From Paramyrothecium sp. XJ0827 (taxonomy: Eukaryota > Ascomycota > Sordariomycetes > Hypocreales > Stachybotryaceae), in NCBI GenBank assembly GCA_020881915.1, contig JAJFPB010000002.1, forward strand, positions 4,030,001 through 4,094,000: a stretch of DNA of 64,000 nucleotides, written 5' to 3'. The notes beneath the pieces were generated by a model, which was not told the origin of the DNA, searched no databases, and was given only the letters and a program-made list of their open reading frames with translations. Below are positions 31,503-43,267 of the stretch, piece by piece. The position numbers and the translations under genes were made by a program. Numbering within the stretch: the first letter of the stretch is position 1; the number at the start of each line of letters is the position of its first letter.

Positions 31503-34450
31503 ATGGTGAACGCTGTCGCTCGTTTGGCCCTTGGGCTGGGGTAAGTAATCCGCCTGCTGAGCATTTACGGCGATACTGACAGTGTCTTTCAGAGTCGCTT
31601 TTGCTAGTGCAAGGGGCCATAGCCATACACTCACTGTGACCGAGACTGTTACTGTATTTCCATCCACTGGGTATGCTACTGTCACAGACTGTACTTCCAC
31701 CTTGTATATTTGCACAACCACTACCGGTTATGGGACGGAGAGTTCCGTCAGCTATGAGTCCACTCGCTCCGCGTCCGACGTTTCCAGCAACAGCAGGGCT
31801 ACCTCTACCGTGACATACGGCACAGAGACTGTGTCGACGTCCACAGGCTATGTTACTTCGGAGACCTCCGCCACTGGGCCTTCCTCCGTGACGGAGTCCT
31901 CAGGATCAGCGACAGGCTCAGACACAACTTCGGAACGATCTGTCACTTATCCAACCGGGACAGGCAAAAAGAGTTCAACAACCCAGCGCTATACCACGGC
32001 CTCTGTAGACTCTTCGAAAGAAGCAAGCTCATCAGAAGGGACCTCGTATACAACGCTTACTCGGTCTGCCTCAACATCCACCACCACCAAGACTGTCACG
32101 TTCAATTCTTCCAAGTCGAAGTCCGGTACCAGCACACCTTCTAGCATCGAATCTTCTACCGCAGGTACGGATACCAGCTCCAAGTCCAGGACCAACACGA
32201 AAACGTATCCAGAGCCGAGTGAAACGTCTAGTGGCTATGACACAAGTACCTCTTCAAGGTCGGGCACAAAGACTACGTCCACGAGTGTTATTTCTGCAAG
32301 GACAAGTACGACAGAGTCGTCGGTAGATCCCTCAAAAACGTATCCGACAATCTCACGGTCGTCGCGGACCGTTACCTCACGCAGTTATGAGACGTCACTG
32401 TCGGATACTACAAAGACCTACAACACCGATACCACGGCCACTTCGTCTGGTGTCACGGATTCTTCGGATCTTCCTGGAACAACCTCATCATACTCTACCG
32501 AGTCTACGGAAGCCCCGAGCACCAGCTCAACGTCAAAGAAACCATGTGATCACTCCACAGATTCTTCAGGTTATCCGCCAATAAGCTCGACTGCGTCGAC
32601 AGACTCGTCTGAGGCACCCAGCAGTCGTACTGCAAGCACTACCAGTCCAGACTACCCGACAGGCACAAATACGAGGAGTCGTTCCTCTTCTACAGACCAG
32701 ACGCAGAGCGGTACGACTCGGACGGACAGCAGTTCCCCAACAAGAACTTCCACCACTGGTGAAGCGACTTCCACGCCTGGTGCCACCGGTTCTTCAACAT
32801 CAAGTTCTCGCAGCGCATCCACGGGGACGTCGCAGGAGAGTAAGAGCTCAGGAACAGGTCGAAGCACATCGACAAGCGCTACGTCCCAGAAATCGTCGAC
32901 GCAATATGAGAACCCCTCTTCAACATCTCAAAGTCGCACTGTCAGCACAGCGTCGAGCAGCGATGGGGATACTACACACACTTACAGTCCACCTCCAACT
33001 GCTACTGTATCAAGCTCAACGCGCTCCCGCCGAACATCCTCAAAATCAAGAAGCTCCACTAGTGTGGACAGCTCAGCATCACCCCCTTCGACAAGTTCAA
33101 GAACAACAACTGGGTATCCAACACCAAGCTCTACTTATGAGATGTCTCAGCAGCCTACAGGGTCCAAGTCGTCGACTTCGGATTTATCGACGACATCAAT
33201 CGACTATCCAACTGGTACCGGCACTTCCAGTCTATCAACAGTATCTGAACCCACTCAGTCTACTGCTTCGACGAGCTCGAGGGCGTACCCGACGTTGAGT
33301 TCGAGTGGAACAGAAACACAATTTACCAGCTCCAGTGACTATCCCACACAGACGAGCAAGGAAGCCACAACCACTACTAGGTCCGGTAAATATACTACGC
33401 GGACCTCGAGTGGGACAGAAACAGGGACGGAGACCTCCAGCGACTATCCTACCGGCACTTCGAGCAAAAGTCAATCAGGCTCGACTACTAGGTCCCGGAG
33501 CGCGAGCGAGACAGAGTCTTCCACGTCTCGAGACTATCCAACTGGTAGCTCCTCTCGGACAAGGTCTCGCTCATCAACGACGTCCAAAACTTCTACACGC
33601 TCGAGAACGTCGACTTCGCGAGACTATCCTACAAGCGGCTCTACCACAGCCAGCGAGCAGTCTAGCGCCTCGGATACTACAAGTAGCGTATCCCGTTCTA
33701 GCGACTACCCAACATATAGCTCAAGCAAAGATGCGACCTCGACGTCTGATGACTACCCAACGGGCAGTTTTACCAAGACCCAGACGAGAAAGACGACTTC
33801 CTCTGGGACACCTACAATCACGGATTCTACATCGAGGGACTATCCCACTGGGACATCGAGTGAGAGCAGCTCAGCTGACACATCGACATCTGATGAGTAT
33901 CCTACAGGCAGCTCTACGAAGTCGGCAGGAACATCTTCGTCCGACTACCCTATCAGTACAGACTCGTCTACTTCTCGAGGATATCCTACGCGAAGCTCTA
34001 CTAAAACCAGAACGGGCCAGTCTTCCATCTCCAGTGATTATCCTACGGGGTCCATGAGCACCAACACTGATACGACGGCTACATCTGGGTACACTACCTA
34101 TACGGGCTCCTCGACTTATACAGGCGACCCAACAGGAACTTCCCGCTCCTCCTCCAGGGCTTCAACGGACTCCAGTGTATCTTCGACCTCTGGATACCCC
34201 ACGGCAAGTTCCCAAAGTACTTCCAAGACATCATCTGCCGATTCTTCGACAGGTAAGTCCATGTGCTCTTACACTTTGCTTCCTCGCTCACACTTATCCA
34301 GTTCCCACGACCTTCAGAACGACAAGCAGACCCTACGGCAGCAGCACCAAGACAGTCACTGTGACGCAGACGCCCCCTTCATACGGCGATCCACCCATCT
34401 ACACGGATCTTCCTTCTTATGGCCGCAAGGGAGTCAAAATTGACGTGTGA
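31503..34450 (+). CDS. Secreted Ser/Thr-rich mucin-like protein with Tyr-Pro-Thr repeats
   Basis: Three exons (31503-31540, 31593-34252, 34302-34450) encode about 948 residues. The first exon and the start of the second give a signal peptide, MVNAVARLALGLGVAFASA. Next comes a short conserved-looking domain of about 60 residues (TLTVTETVTVFPSTGYATVTD with two Cys at CTSTLYIC). About 800 residues of Ser/Thr-rich sequence then follow, in which a Tyr-Pro-Thr unit recurs about every 15-30 residues, usually as (S/R)-(S/D)-D-YPTG. The tail (TVTVTQTPPSYGDPP) has no GPI-type hydrophobic end. Such proteins are heavily O-mannosylated cell-wall or extracellular-matrix proteins. The repeat makes the locus prone to length variation. 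Family identity is not clear. Confidence 0.75.
32650..34200 (+). repeat. Imperfect coding tandem repeat around a Tyr-Pro-Thr core
   Basis: At least a dozen degenerate units with the core Asp/Gly-Tyr-Pro-Thr-Gly flanked by Ser/Thr/Lys/Arg are visible within the mucin-like gene, at irregular spacing. The DNA units are diverged, so the expansion is old or selected at protein level. Confidence 0.75.
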
Positions 34451-34721
34451 GGCAGTGAATTTGGACAGAGTCTGCTCTCTGGTGGTGGAGATTCGTATTT
34501 TGGAAGACCGGCAAATACGAAGTGTACGATAGGTTGTGTTCATTTCCATTCTCAGTCTCCATTGGGAGACGTGTCTCTTGCAATAATATTGATTGGCTAT
34601 TTACTTATAAATACAAGACTTATACGCCGTCTATGCCTTTATGATCGTCCCATGAACGCCTTGACCGTCAAGTTTCCATTTATGTTACAATATCCACGCC
34701 TAGTGAAGAGGTGTTGTATCA

Positions 34722-35795
34722 TCAATCTTCCAACTTGGTCGTATACGTCTTGCCATCGCAATACCGCACCCACCCATCGAGGTTCATCTTCTTGATGACT
34801 GTGCTGAAACCCTCAGCCCCCGCAGCTTTGCCCCGGCCTGAGCATATCTCCCGCGCCTTGGCCAGGTCGATATCGTCGGGCGCGCCGTTGGGGTACTCAA
34901 TGTGGAAGACGGGCTTGCCGGCATCAATGAAGGCCGCAAAGGTCCCGCATTCGCCGTACTCGACGCACTGCTCGTTGACGGAGAAGGCGACATCGGCGAG
35001 CACGTCGTCAATAACGTCGCCGGCGTTCTTGAGGCCAGTGGACATGTTGTGCGAGGCAGCTTCGGCGGACAGGAACTTGACGAAATCGACGGTGTCTTGG
35101 CGGGTGAGCTTGAGGCCATTATCGTTTTGCTAACACTCCATTAGCTACTGGTATCTACTGATTCATCGCACAAGATCAAAATTAATTGAGGTACTCACAA
35201 AGCCATCGACGTTGTCTGGATCAATCGCATCGCATCCTTTCTCAGCCGCCACGGCAATGCGCTTCCTCATGATGTCGCGCACGGCAGGGCTCGACACGTT
35301 CAGCCACCTCTCGTCGGGCCAGCCATCGAGCGCCTTGCCCAGGTCCTGGTCTTTGAAATCACCCTTGTCGTCCCTCCAGTTCTCCCAGGAGCCGGCGCTG
35401 AAGTAGCAAATGACCTTCTTTCCGGCATCATGCAGCGCTTTGAACGTCTCGGGGTCGTTGTCGTACAGGTCCAGATCGTAGACGTCCACGTTTGGATTTA
35501 AGTCGACCGGGTCTTGGAGAGCTATGGGACGGTACAGGATGATCTGCCAAGTCGTGTTGACAGCGGGCTTCCAGGTCGTCGTGTGGGTGTTGTTGCTGCT
35601 GTCGTTGATGCTGCTGTCGCTAGTATCATCCTCATCATCGCCGCCTCCCCGGCTTCGTGTCAATCCGACGCCCAAGCCCACAGCAAGACCGATGACCGCG
35701 AGAACGGCTGCTGCTATGACGAGTTTCGTCCACAATGGCCACGAGCGCTTGGGTTTTGCCGATGCTTCGGTATCTGCCAATTGAGAGTCACTCAT
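34722..35795 (-). CDS. GH114 endo-alpha-1,4-polygalactosaminidase, type II membrane-anchored
   Basis: Two exons on the minus strand (35795-35199 and 35129-34722) give 334 residues. A cytosolic tail (MSDSQLADTEASAKPKRSW) is followed by one transmembrane helix (LVIAAAVLAVIGLAVGLGVGL), an acidic Ser/Asn-rich stalk and a GH114 TIM-barrel. Barrel motifs visible are WQIILYRP, VDVYDLDLYDNDPETF, KKVICYFSAGSWENWR, DAIDPDNVDGF, then VFHIEYPNG after the intron. Asp in DPDNVDGF and Glu in HIEY are candidate catalytic acids. The family hydrolyses galactosaminogalactan; Aspergillus Ega3 has the same single-anchor layout. No other galactosaminogalactan-pathway gene (epimerase, Gtb3-type synthase, Agd3 deacetylase, Sph3) is in this window. 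The upstream Met at 35888 would bury the tail and is less likely. Confidence 0.85.
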
Positions 35796-37020
35796 GACTT
35801 TTACCTTGTTTAATGACAGGACTGTGGAATGGAGTGCAGCGACGAGTGGTTGGTCGTAGGGCAAGCTGGCATGTCTTATGGTCAGCAAGCCATGGTGCTA
35901 TTGAAGTGAACCGGCTCGATGGTCAAGGTGGAGAGGAGCTGAAGGAATGTAGAGGCGCTGGCGAGGGTCCAAGTTTATTTCTACATCCATGTGAACTAGG
36001 GAAACTCGGGTAGGCTATCCTGGGCTGACCGAGCTGAGCTGAGGCCATAGCGAAGCCGTTAGCCAAAATTGCCCTTCTCGGGGTTCCCCACATGCGATGG
36101 AATTAGACCACATGGGCGCCATGGCTTGGGTCTAGCCTAAGGGATGGATGATTGCCTCTGGGAAAACGTGAGCTATGGCGGTTGGTCCAATTCATATAAT
36201 TCTCTTCTAGTTACCAGATTGTCAAGTCACGTTATGAGTTCAAAAAGACGCTCACACTCCGAACATCCAGTCTTCAGCATCAGAACGAATCGTAATTGTG
36301 CCATTGGTGAAGCTCGCAAAAAGCAGCTCGAGGGCCTAGAACAGATCTCTGTCGGCCTTACCAGGGGTTACAAGAGTCAGGGGCCTTGCACCTCACAGAG
36401 CTAAGCCAGGGTGAGATGTCCTGCAGTTATTAATAGCAACAATCTCTCTCCTCGGTAGGCGGAAGCGAAGACCCTCTCCCAAGGCACAAAATCTCCGAAT
36501 GGATGCGACAGAGTGTGAATAACACGTTCAAGAAGGATACAGAAGCTAGGGTTTCTGCATGGCGTCAATAGATTCGCGATTCAACGGCACTACCTTGGAG
36601 GGGCCAAAAATAACACCAGATGAAGGCAAAGATCAAGGAAGTAAGCCTGGAAGAGCCGAATATGGCCTTCTCTTTGGCTGCGTACCAATCTGACTCATTC
36701 TATTATGCCTGAATATAGGAGCTCCTCAAATAATAACCACTCATCATAATTCCTAGCGCTCTCGGGACCGAGGATGGCGATCGGCCATTTCGGCACGGTC
36801 TCCGCTCTCGCACCACCGAACCCCGGCCGTTGCGGATCCGCGCCCCTGTCGCTAAAATCAGTGTCTCGCGCGTCATCGATAATGGCCGCACTGCTGCGCC
36901 GGTCCGGGCATGTTTGTCGCCTGCATTCTACGACCCTGCTTCGCGTCTGAGCACCATTGCGCGGTTCGCAGGACGTTGGTATTAGTGCGCCCGATTGTCT
37001 GAGTGCTCCGGTTCCCTGCC
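35796..37020. other. Divergent intergenic region (about 1.2 kb)
   Basis: This lies between the starts of the GH114 gene and the MFS exporter. A 44-residue frame from 36549 has no family resemblance or splice partner. Nothing else is supported. Confidence 0.55.
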
Positions 37021-38878
37021 ATGGCTTCCGATCCGGAGGTCCCGAAAACCGCGGGCCAAGCCGCCCGGCCCACGGAAGCCTCGCCGCTGCTGTCGAACGC
37101 CGGCACCCCGGGGGATGCCGCTGCCGAGACCCCTCAGATAGTGCTCAGCCGTATGCGCGGGTTGGCTGTCGCGCTGAGCCTTTGGGCCATGATCCTTCTG
37201 CTTGGTGAGTCGAACATGCGCCAGCCGTTGAGTCACGGCATTGATTGAATCGTTTCACTCACTCTCTCCCTAGCCGTCAACTTCTCTGGCATGGCCATGG
37301 TGCAAGGGGCTATCGCCGAGGACCTCGATACCCGTGAGAATCCCATGTGGCTCTCGACCGCCTTCTTCATCCCCGTCTCTGCGCTGGCGCCCTTCGTCGG
37401 TCGCCTGGCCACCATCTTCCCGGCCCGCGCTCTGCTGCTGCCCATCTCAGCCCTCATCGCCATCGGATGCTTCATCAGCGGGTTTGCGCCAAGCGCGACA
37501 GTCTTCATGGCCGGCAGGATCGTGTCTGGTGCGGGAAGCGCTGGAATCATGTCGCTACTGGTTGTTTTCGTGCTTGAGATGACAACCGGCAAAACGCGAG
37601 GCCTCATGATCGGCTCTGTAAACGCCGGTATGACAATAGGTGTCTCTGTCGGTGCTATTCTGTACGGAGCCCTGCTTCCGGTTGTGGGATGGGTGAGTCA
37701 GAATGACATTGTCGAAGTTCTATCGCAGTCCTAACAAATATACAGCGTCCGTTATTCTGGGCTCAGAGCCCAGTGGCTCTCATTGCCGGTGTCAGCGCAT
37801 ACATTAGTATCCCTGCGGTTACGGAGACCAGCAAATCAGATCCAGATACAGTTGTTCAGAAGCTTAAAAGAATCGACTATCTTGGGGCGTCTCTCTTGGT
37901 AAGAACATTCAATTGTCAAGTTTCCTGAGAATGAAACTAATCAGTTGTCAGACAACCACCATTGTCCTCTTTCTTTTTGGACTTGCCGATGATATCAAAC
38001 CACTATACCTATTGCTGTCGCTCGTCTCACTCGTCGTATTCGTCGCCGTCGAGAAATACCATGCTGTAGACCGCATCATCCCGCTCGACGTGCTCTTCTC
38101 TCGCGGCGCCCTGCTTTCTTGTCTCAGCCAGCTCGGCCTCATGACCGCTCGCTGGACCATACTTTTCTACACACCTATCTTCATGCTCGCCGTGCGGGGC
38201 GTGGCGCCCGCCGCTGCTGGCTCCATCCTGCTTCCTACCAACATCGGCTTTGGTATCGGAGGTGTGTTGGTCGGCTGGGTTCACGTTCGCAGGACCGGTG
38301 CATACTGGCTACCTAGCATCATCTCAGCAGCCGCTTTCTCGGCCACTAATTTCCTGCTTTCCTTCACTAGTACGCCGCAGGTGTCTACCTATGTGTTCAT
38401 CGTTATTGTGTTTGCCAACGGCTTTGCAATCGGCGCGACGTTCAACTACACCCTCGTCCACCTCCTTCATCTGACAGCAGGCAAGGAATCACAGTACGTT
38501 GCTACGAGTCTCTTAGCTACGTTCCGAAACCTCGGTGGCAGTTTTGGGACAGCAATAGGCGGTGGCATCTTTTACAGACTTTTGCGCGCCAAGCTGATCG
38601 ACGGCTTCCTGGCCCACGATGGCAGTTTGGAACTGACTCCGGCTCATCAGAGGCTTGTCTCGCGGCTTCTTGCATCGCCCGATGTCGTATTCCATGGAGG
38701 CCTGAGTACCGATGCGCAGGAGATCGCAGTAGAGAGTTATGCTGGGGCCATGAGGGGCCTGTGGCAGGCGGCGGCAATTCTGGCATTGTCGATGGTGGTA
38801 GTTCAAGCGTTGACAGGCTGGAATGGACCAGAAAACAAACTCGTGGAGATAGAAGAGGACGAGGAAGTCCTGGGCTGA
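37021..38878 (+). CDS. MFS drug/basic-amino-acid type transporter (14-TM DHA2-like)
   Basis: Four exons (37021-37204, 37274-37692, 37746-37898, 37952-38878) encode 560 residues. The N-terminus is a polar cytosolic leader containing a di-leucine-type motif (TEASPLLS), common in vacuolar MFS proteins. Membrane segments follow from residue 48 onward. The loop between TM2 and TM3 reads GRLATIFPARAL, weaker than the canonical GX3DRXGRR motif. The TM5 region (GAGSAGIMSLLVVFVLEM, then GLMIGSVNAGMTIGVSVGAILYGALL) has the G-rich pattern of the antiporter motif C. Length and topology fit DHA2/Vba-type exporters or vacuolar amino-acid importers. There is no biosynthetic partner nearby. The short 153-base third exon is well bounded. 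Confidence 0.85.
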
Positions 38879-39227
38879 TGAGACGAGCAGCAATTCCTGA
38901 TTTAAATAGAGTCGTTTCAACTGTCAATATGGATAGAACATAAACCTGGAATAAGATAACTTTGATGCAGAAGTATTCATGTCGAGAGTGGCATGTGAAA
39001 CCGTCTCCTAGGTCTTCTGTGTAGACGAACCATGCTAACAACAGAACAAGGATTGGAGTATAGGCTCTTTGCTACTAATTCGCAAACCACTCTGCACTGC
39101 CATCGCATTTCATAATTTCATGTCCACTTAAGGTCCAGACCTCCTTCAATTACTGCAATCCAGCACGTCGGACCATTCCCAGGGGTCGAAGTCTCTCCCT
39201 AGCCGACTAAAAGGAGGTGTGAGATGA
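38879..39227. other. Intergenic region, no gene seen
   Basis: This 349-base stretch lies between the stops of the MFS exporter and the minus-strand small secreted protein, and probably contains convergent 3' UTRs. Confidence 0.6.
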
Positions 39228-39419
39228 CTAGGACAGCCTGTGGCAAGTCCCCGGCACGGGTGGCCAAACCGGAGGGCTCACGCAGACGAAACCCGGCGCG
39301 CACGGCGGGTCACAAGGGGGCGGCCGTGGTGGCGATACCGGCGATGTCGGGGCCGGGGCCGGGGCTGCAAAGGCCGGAGTCGTCAGCACTAGAAGAGCCA
39401 GAATTTTGAAAGAGATCAT
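39228..39419 (-). CDS. Small secreted proline- and cysteine-containing protein
   Basis: This is a single-exon, 63-residue protein. It has a clear signal peptide (MISFKILALLVLTTPAFA), an Ala-Pro linker (APAPAPTSP) and a mature domain with four cysteines in the arrangement C-x3-C-x5-C-x12-C, ending PPVPGTCHRLS. The mature form would be about 45 residues. Support: the signal peptide is textbook, the ATG is preceded by a TATAAAG box at about 134 bases, and the frame ends cleanly. Function is unknown. Candidates are a small effector-like or antimicrobial protein. A chance frame cannot be excluded without expression data. Confidence 0.55.
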   Translation of the reverse strand: MISFKILALLVLTTPAFAAPAPAPTSPVSPPRPPPCDPPCAPGFVCVSPPVWPPVPGTCHRLS

Positions 39420-40008
39420 GTTGTGCGATTTGTAGTCCGACGTTCAATGAGTGATGGAAAAGGCAATGGGTTGCTTGTCATTGGTCTGTTGGAGCTGGAA
39501 TGAACTTCGGACAGTGGTAGCCGTAAAGGACCGTTGAGTGCGTTGTCGACAACTTTATATCCTTGGTTTATATCCTCGACCTCGCTGACACCCTATTCCA
39601 GACAATGTCCGACGTTCGCCTCCAGTACCTCCGGCATAATAACGCTCCGCGTCTACCTTGGGGCTGAATCGAACATGTCAACGTACGCATGCCAGAGAAA
39701 AGTCTCCGGGAACAAAGGAGGGGAACGTCTCGGCTGTCACAGACGTATCCCAATCTGTCACGGAGCAGCTCGGGCCTCACCTACCTATTTCCTCCAAACA
39801 TTCGGTTTCGGCAGCTCCATGCAGTTCCCATATGGCGGCAAGATGGAGCGGTGAGCATGACCTCGTATAAATGGCCTCTGTTCGGCAACCATGCAACTTC
39901 ACATGACCGAGTGGTGCATGTTTGCCAATTTCTTCTTGGATTGGCATCAAAAAAATCTATAATCTATCGCTCGGTATGGAAAATAGCGCCAAATCTGGTC
40001 CCGGTATC
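39420..40008. other. Intergenic region between two minus-strand genes
   Basis: It contains the promoter of the small secreted protein, including its TATA box, and presumably the 3' UTR of the ARMT1-like gene. No other gene is seen. Confidence 0.6.
39553..39559 (-). promoter_or_regulatory. TATA box upstream of the small secreted protein
   Basis: TATAAAG is read on the minus strand about 134 bases upstream of the ATG at 39419. Confidence 0.45.
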
Positions 40009-41729
40009 TTACTCTCCTTTCGAAAGGCAGACAACAGCCCACTTGCCGTGCCACGCCCACCTCCTGGCTCCGCTGTCGCCGCCACCGCCCTCGGTGGCCT
40101 TCAGCTCCTCGTCCTTTCCGGGTGGCAGAGCAACGACCACATCGGCCTTGCAGGTACGCAGGGAGAGGACGTTGACGCCAGATCCCGGACCCAAGGGGCC
40201 TAGGGCGGTGCCGAATGGAGTGGTAGGGTCCCACCAAGCCTGGAGTTTATTAGCATGAGTGAATTAAGTTGACGCATGTGAGAAGTCGGGTACATACATC
40301 ACCAGTCAGCTTGCGGTAGTTCAGGTCGCCCTTGAAGATAACCAGCTCGGCCTCCTTGAGGTCGTTGTGCAGCTCGGGAGCCTCGCCAGGTAGTCGCCAG
40401 AAGCTGCCGCCGGCGGTCCAGTAGCGGTTGGGGCGCATGATCAGCTGGCCCTCGGCGTGGAGGTTAGCCCAGTGCTGGAAGACAAAGGTCAAGTCCTCGG
40501 CCTCCTTCTCGCTAAGGGCAGCGGGCTGCTTGCCCTGCAGCGCCTCGTCTTCCGATTGCGTCTCGAAGAACGCCTTGGGGTTCGAGATGGCGTTGAGCAG
40601 CGCGCTGAAGTCGACGGGCATGACGTCGGACACGAACCAGGGGATGTCCTTGGGTCGCAGGACGACCTGGGTGGCGAGGCCGGAGGCGAGCAGGTAGCCA
40701 GCCAGGACGAGATCGACGTAGAGCTCGAAGCCAGCGTTGTCCAGAACGAAGTCGACGCGGCGCTCCGCCTTGCCCTCGTCCCGAGCCTTCTTGAGAAGAT
40801 CGTACGCAACGGGGAGGTCGTTGACCAGGATGTTCTTCTCGGCGGCCTTGCGAGCCTTGGTTCCTTGGAGCTTCTGGATGTCCTCGTAGGTCATGTTGGT
40901 GAGGAGCGACAGGTCGGTGGCGTTGCCCCACAGGCAGACCTCGAACATCTCAGCGAAGATGAGCTTCTCGGCCTCGATGTCGTGGGTGACGTCCTTGTCG
41001 GCGCGGAGCTTCTCAATCAGCTCCTTGTAGCGGGCGGCGAGCTCGAGGACGGCGTTGCGCGAGTTGCGGAAGGTGTCCATCTTCTGGCGGCCGAAAATGT
41101 CGTAGTCCTTCCAGAACTTGGTTTGCTTGAAGTAGCTGCTGATGCGCCTGGGAGTATGTCAGCCATCGTTCCCGGCTTGGTCGAGTTTCGTCTGCTCACC
41201 TGTACATGTAGCACTCGCCGTATACCCAAGGGACGTCGTGCCAGCGCAGGTTGGGGCCACGCTGCTCCAGCTCCTTGTTGTAGGCGGCAATGTCCTCAAT
41301 GCCATCGTCAGGGATAGGGCTGGATCGTTGTCAGTGAAGCGTTCGAGATTCTTCCGGTTTAAGGGTGGAGGCTCACGTCAACTCCCTGTCGTGCTCGATC
41401 TCGTACTTGAGAGCAACGATTTGCTCAACGATCTTCTTGCCCTCGGCGAGCTTCTCGGAATCGTCGGTCTTGGAGAGGGTTCGGTACAGGTCATCGATGG
41501 AGCCAGTCTAGAGGACAATTAGCACGGAGGCTTCTATTGAGGCCAGCCGAAGCGTTGACATACCAGAATGACGGGCCACCTCTTCCTCACAGACTCGTGA
41601 GCGAAGCTGTTGGGGTCGGAAGTAACCGACGCGCCTGGGTGGGAACGGGAGTCAGCTTTTTTGCGCTTGGGGGGGCTGATGCAGGGCAGACAGGGGAGCT
41701 CTCACGGGTCTTGGTGTCGAACTCCATAT
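40009..41729 (-). CDS. ARMT1: ARMT1/DUF89 damage-control phosphatase
   Basis: Six exons on the minus strand (41729-41708, 41634-41564, 41507-41377, 41319-41200, 41147-40298, 40239-40009) encode 474 residues. The N-terminus, [18 protein letters not shown], is assembled from two short exons, and every junction keeps phase. Family hallmarks are [54 protein letters not shown] (catalytic Asp-Asn metal site), and [13 protein letters not shown] followed after the last intron by [19 protein letters not shown]89 proteins are Mn/Co-dependent phosphatases acting on damaged phosphometabolites such as fructose 1-phosphate, as for the yeast homologue YMR027W. Human ARMT1 was also reported as a carboxyl methyltransferase, an activity that is disputed. 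Full-length and apparently intact. Confidence 0.9.
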
Positions 41730-42113
41730 TGATATTGTGTCTGTGTGTTTGTTTGTATGCTTCAAGGGGAACCAGCCTCTGTTGTTGGGAAGAATGTGGA
41801 CGGGAAGGGATGCTACATTAATACCGTCGAGAGATATCGCAACAATGTTTTGGATGGAGGGGCACCGGCACTGGAGGGGCAGGGCGGGGCTTCCCGAAAC
41901 AGTCAAGGCCAGGCGGGCTCCACGGCAGATCCATCTGCACGGCTCCAGGGTCCATTCCGACGTCATTCGCTGGAGCCCTTTCAATGGGGCCCCCGAGCCT
42001 CATCGAATGACGGCCGCCACTCCCTCAAATTTTCCCTCATATCCTTCTCCTAGCTCTCCTCTCTTCCTTGGCCTCACTCGGCCCGTGTATGTGTTTTTGT
42101 GGCCCGGTACAGA
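41730..42113. other. Divergent intergenic region
   Basis: This lies between the ARMT1-like start and a candidate small plus-strand gene. The stretch just before 42114 is C/T-rich. No gene is seen. Confidence 0.5.
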
Positions 42114-42406
42114 ATGCTTTCGAAGCAGAATGGAAGCCCAAAAAACTCTTCAGCCATGATGTAAGTTCAATGACTTGCGCCGAGCCTATCAGGGACCCTC
42201 CCAAGGCCACGAGTCAAACACACTGACACAGGCACATTTCCGACGTCCTGCCTCAGCGAGATACACTGGACACTCTGTTCCATTCTGGCTTTATGCATGA
42301 TTCAGACCGCCACTTGCTGTTCCTGCATACGTGCCGAGACTGTGTCCAGATCGGACATCCAGCGTGTCAAACTGATTGTGAACAACACAAAAGGTTTGCA
42401 ACATAG
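42114..42406 (+). CDS. Candidate small spliced Cys-rich protein (73 residues)
   Basis: Exons 42114-42160 and 42232-42406 are joined by a 71-base intron with a GTAAGT donor, a CTGAC branch site 10 bases before the acceptor, and a CAG acceptor. The product starts MLSKQNGSPKNSSAMM and carries HTCRDCVQIGHPACQTDC near its C-terminus, a C-x2-C-x6-C-x3-C pattern that could bind a metal or form disulfides. There is no signal peptide and no known family. The intron is textbook quality, which is the main support. The protein is too short to be sure. Confidence 0.35.
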
Positions 42407-43267
42407 AAATTAGTCGGCTTCCTCTTTACATATCGCCAAAGCAACGAAGATGTTGGCATCGTGTTAATTTTGGGGGCAAGTCTTACACCGTTGCCTTTCC
42501 TGTACTTTAAAAAGTACAGTTTACAAGACAGGTTGGGTTTCATGCTCATTCCCTGGCGTCGAGTCTCTCGGCCATGTTCCTGAACATCAATGCCAATTCC
42601 GATTGTAAATCAGCCAATGGCGTTTATTTACCGGATGACGTGGCGCAGCCCTGAATTTATGGGACCCCCAGTGTAATGCAAACAGCAATTACCTCTTTAA
42701 ACTTTTAGGACAACTATGAAACCCGAGCTCCCCGAGCTCGGCTTCAGCCACGGGCTTTCTGCCGAGTCACACTTCAACAATGAACTAACACAATAAGACC
42801 TATGGCCTTCCTGATAGATATAATTTGCGCTCTCCAATGAGGCTCTATAGCAATGAAGCTAAAGATGTGTGCTGCGAAGACTTGCCAAGTCTTATCTCAG
42901 GACTCCGCATGGCAACATGCCATGGTTACGATAAAGCATACGAAACATGAGTAAGGAAATCAGCGATGTCAGACAAACTGGCTCTTGGGCCGTGCGACTG
43001 GATGTCATGGTCATTCTCATATCAATATACAAACTCCCAACAAGATTTCGAACCTCAATCGGTCTCGTCGACCGTCTGAGTGCAGGCGCCGGCTGCTTGG
43101 GACAACGCCGATCCACCAACTCCCATGGAATATATACAAACATGTCCAGTTCATTCAAACGTTTCATCACCTCCTGCTCATCCGGAGCCCATCTCCTTTG
43201 GGCTTCCCGACCGTCATATTGGTGGCTCAGCAGACACTTTTCTCGTTGTCGAACCAGTCGTGCTCCC
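42407..43267. other. Intergenic region, no gene seen
   Basis: This is 861 bases. A 140-residue minus-strand frame (42892-43314) overlaps the last kinesin exon and looks like read-through into 3' UTR sequence rather than a gene. Confidence 0.5.
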
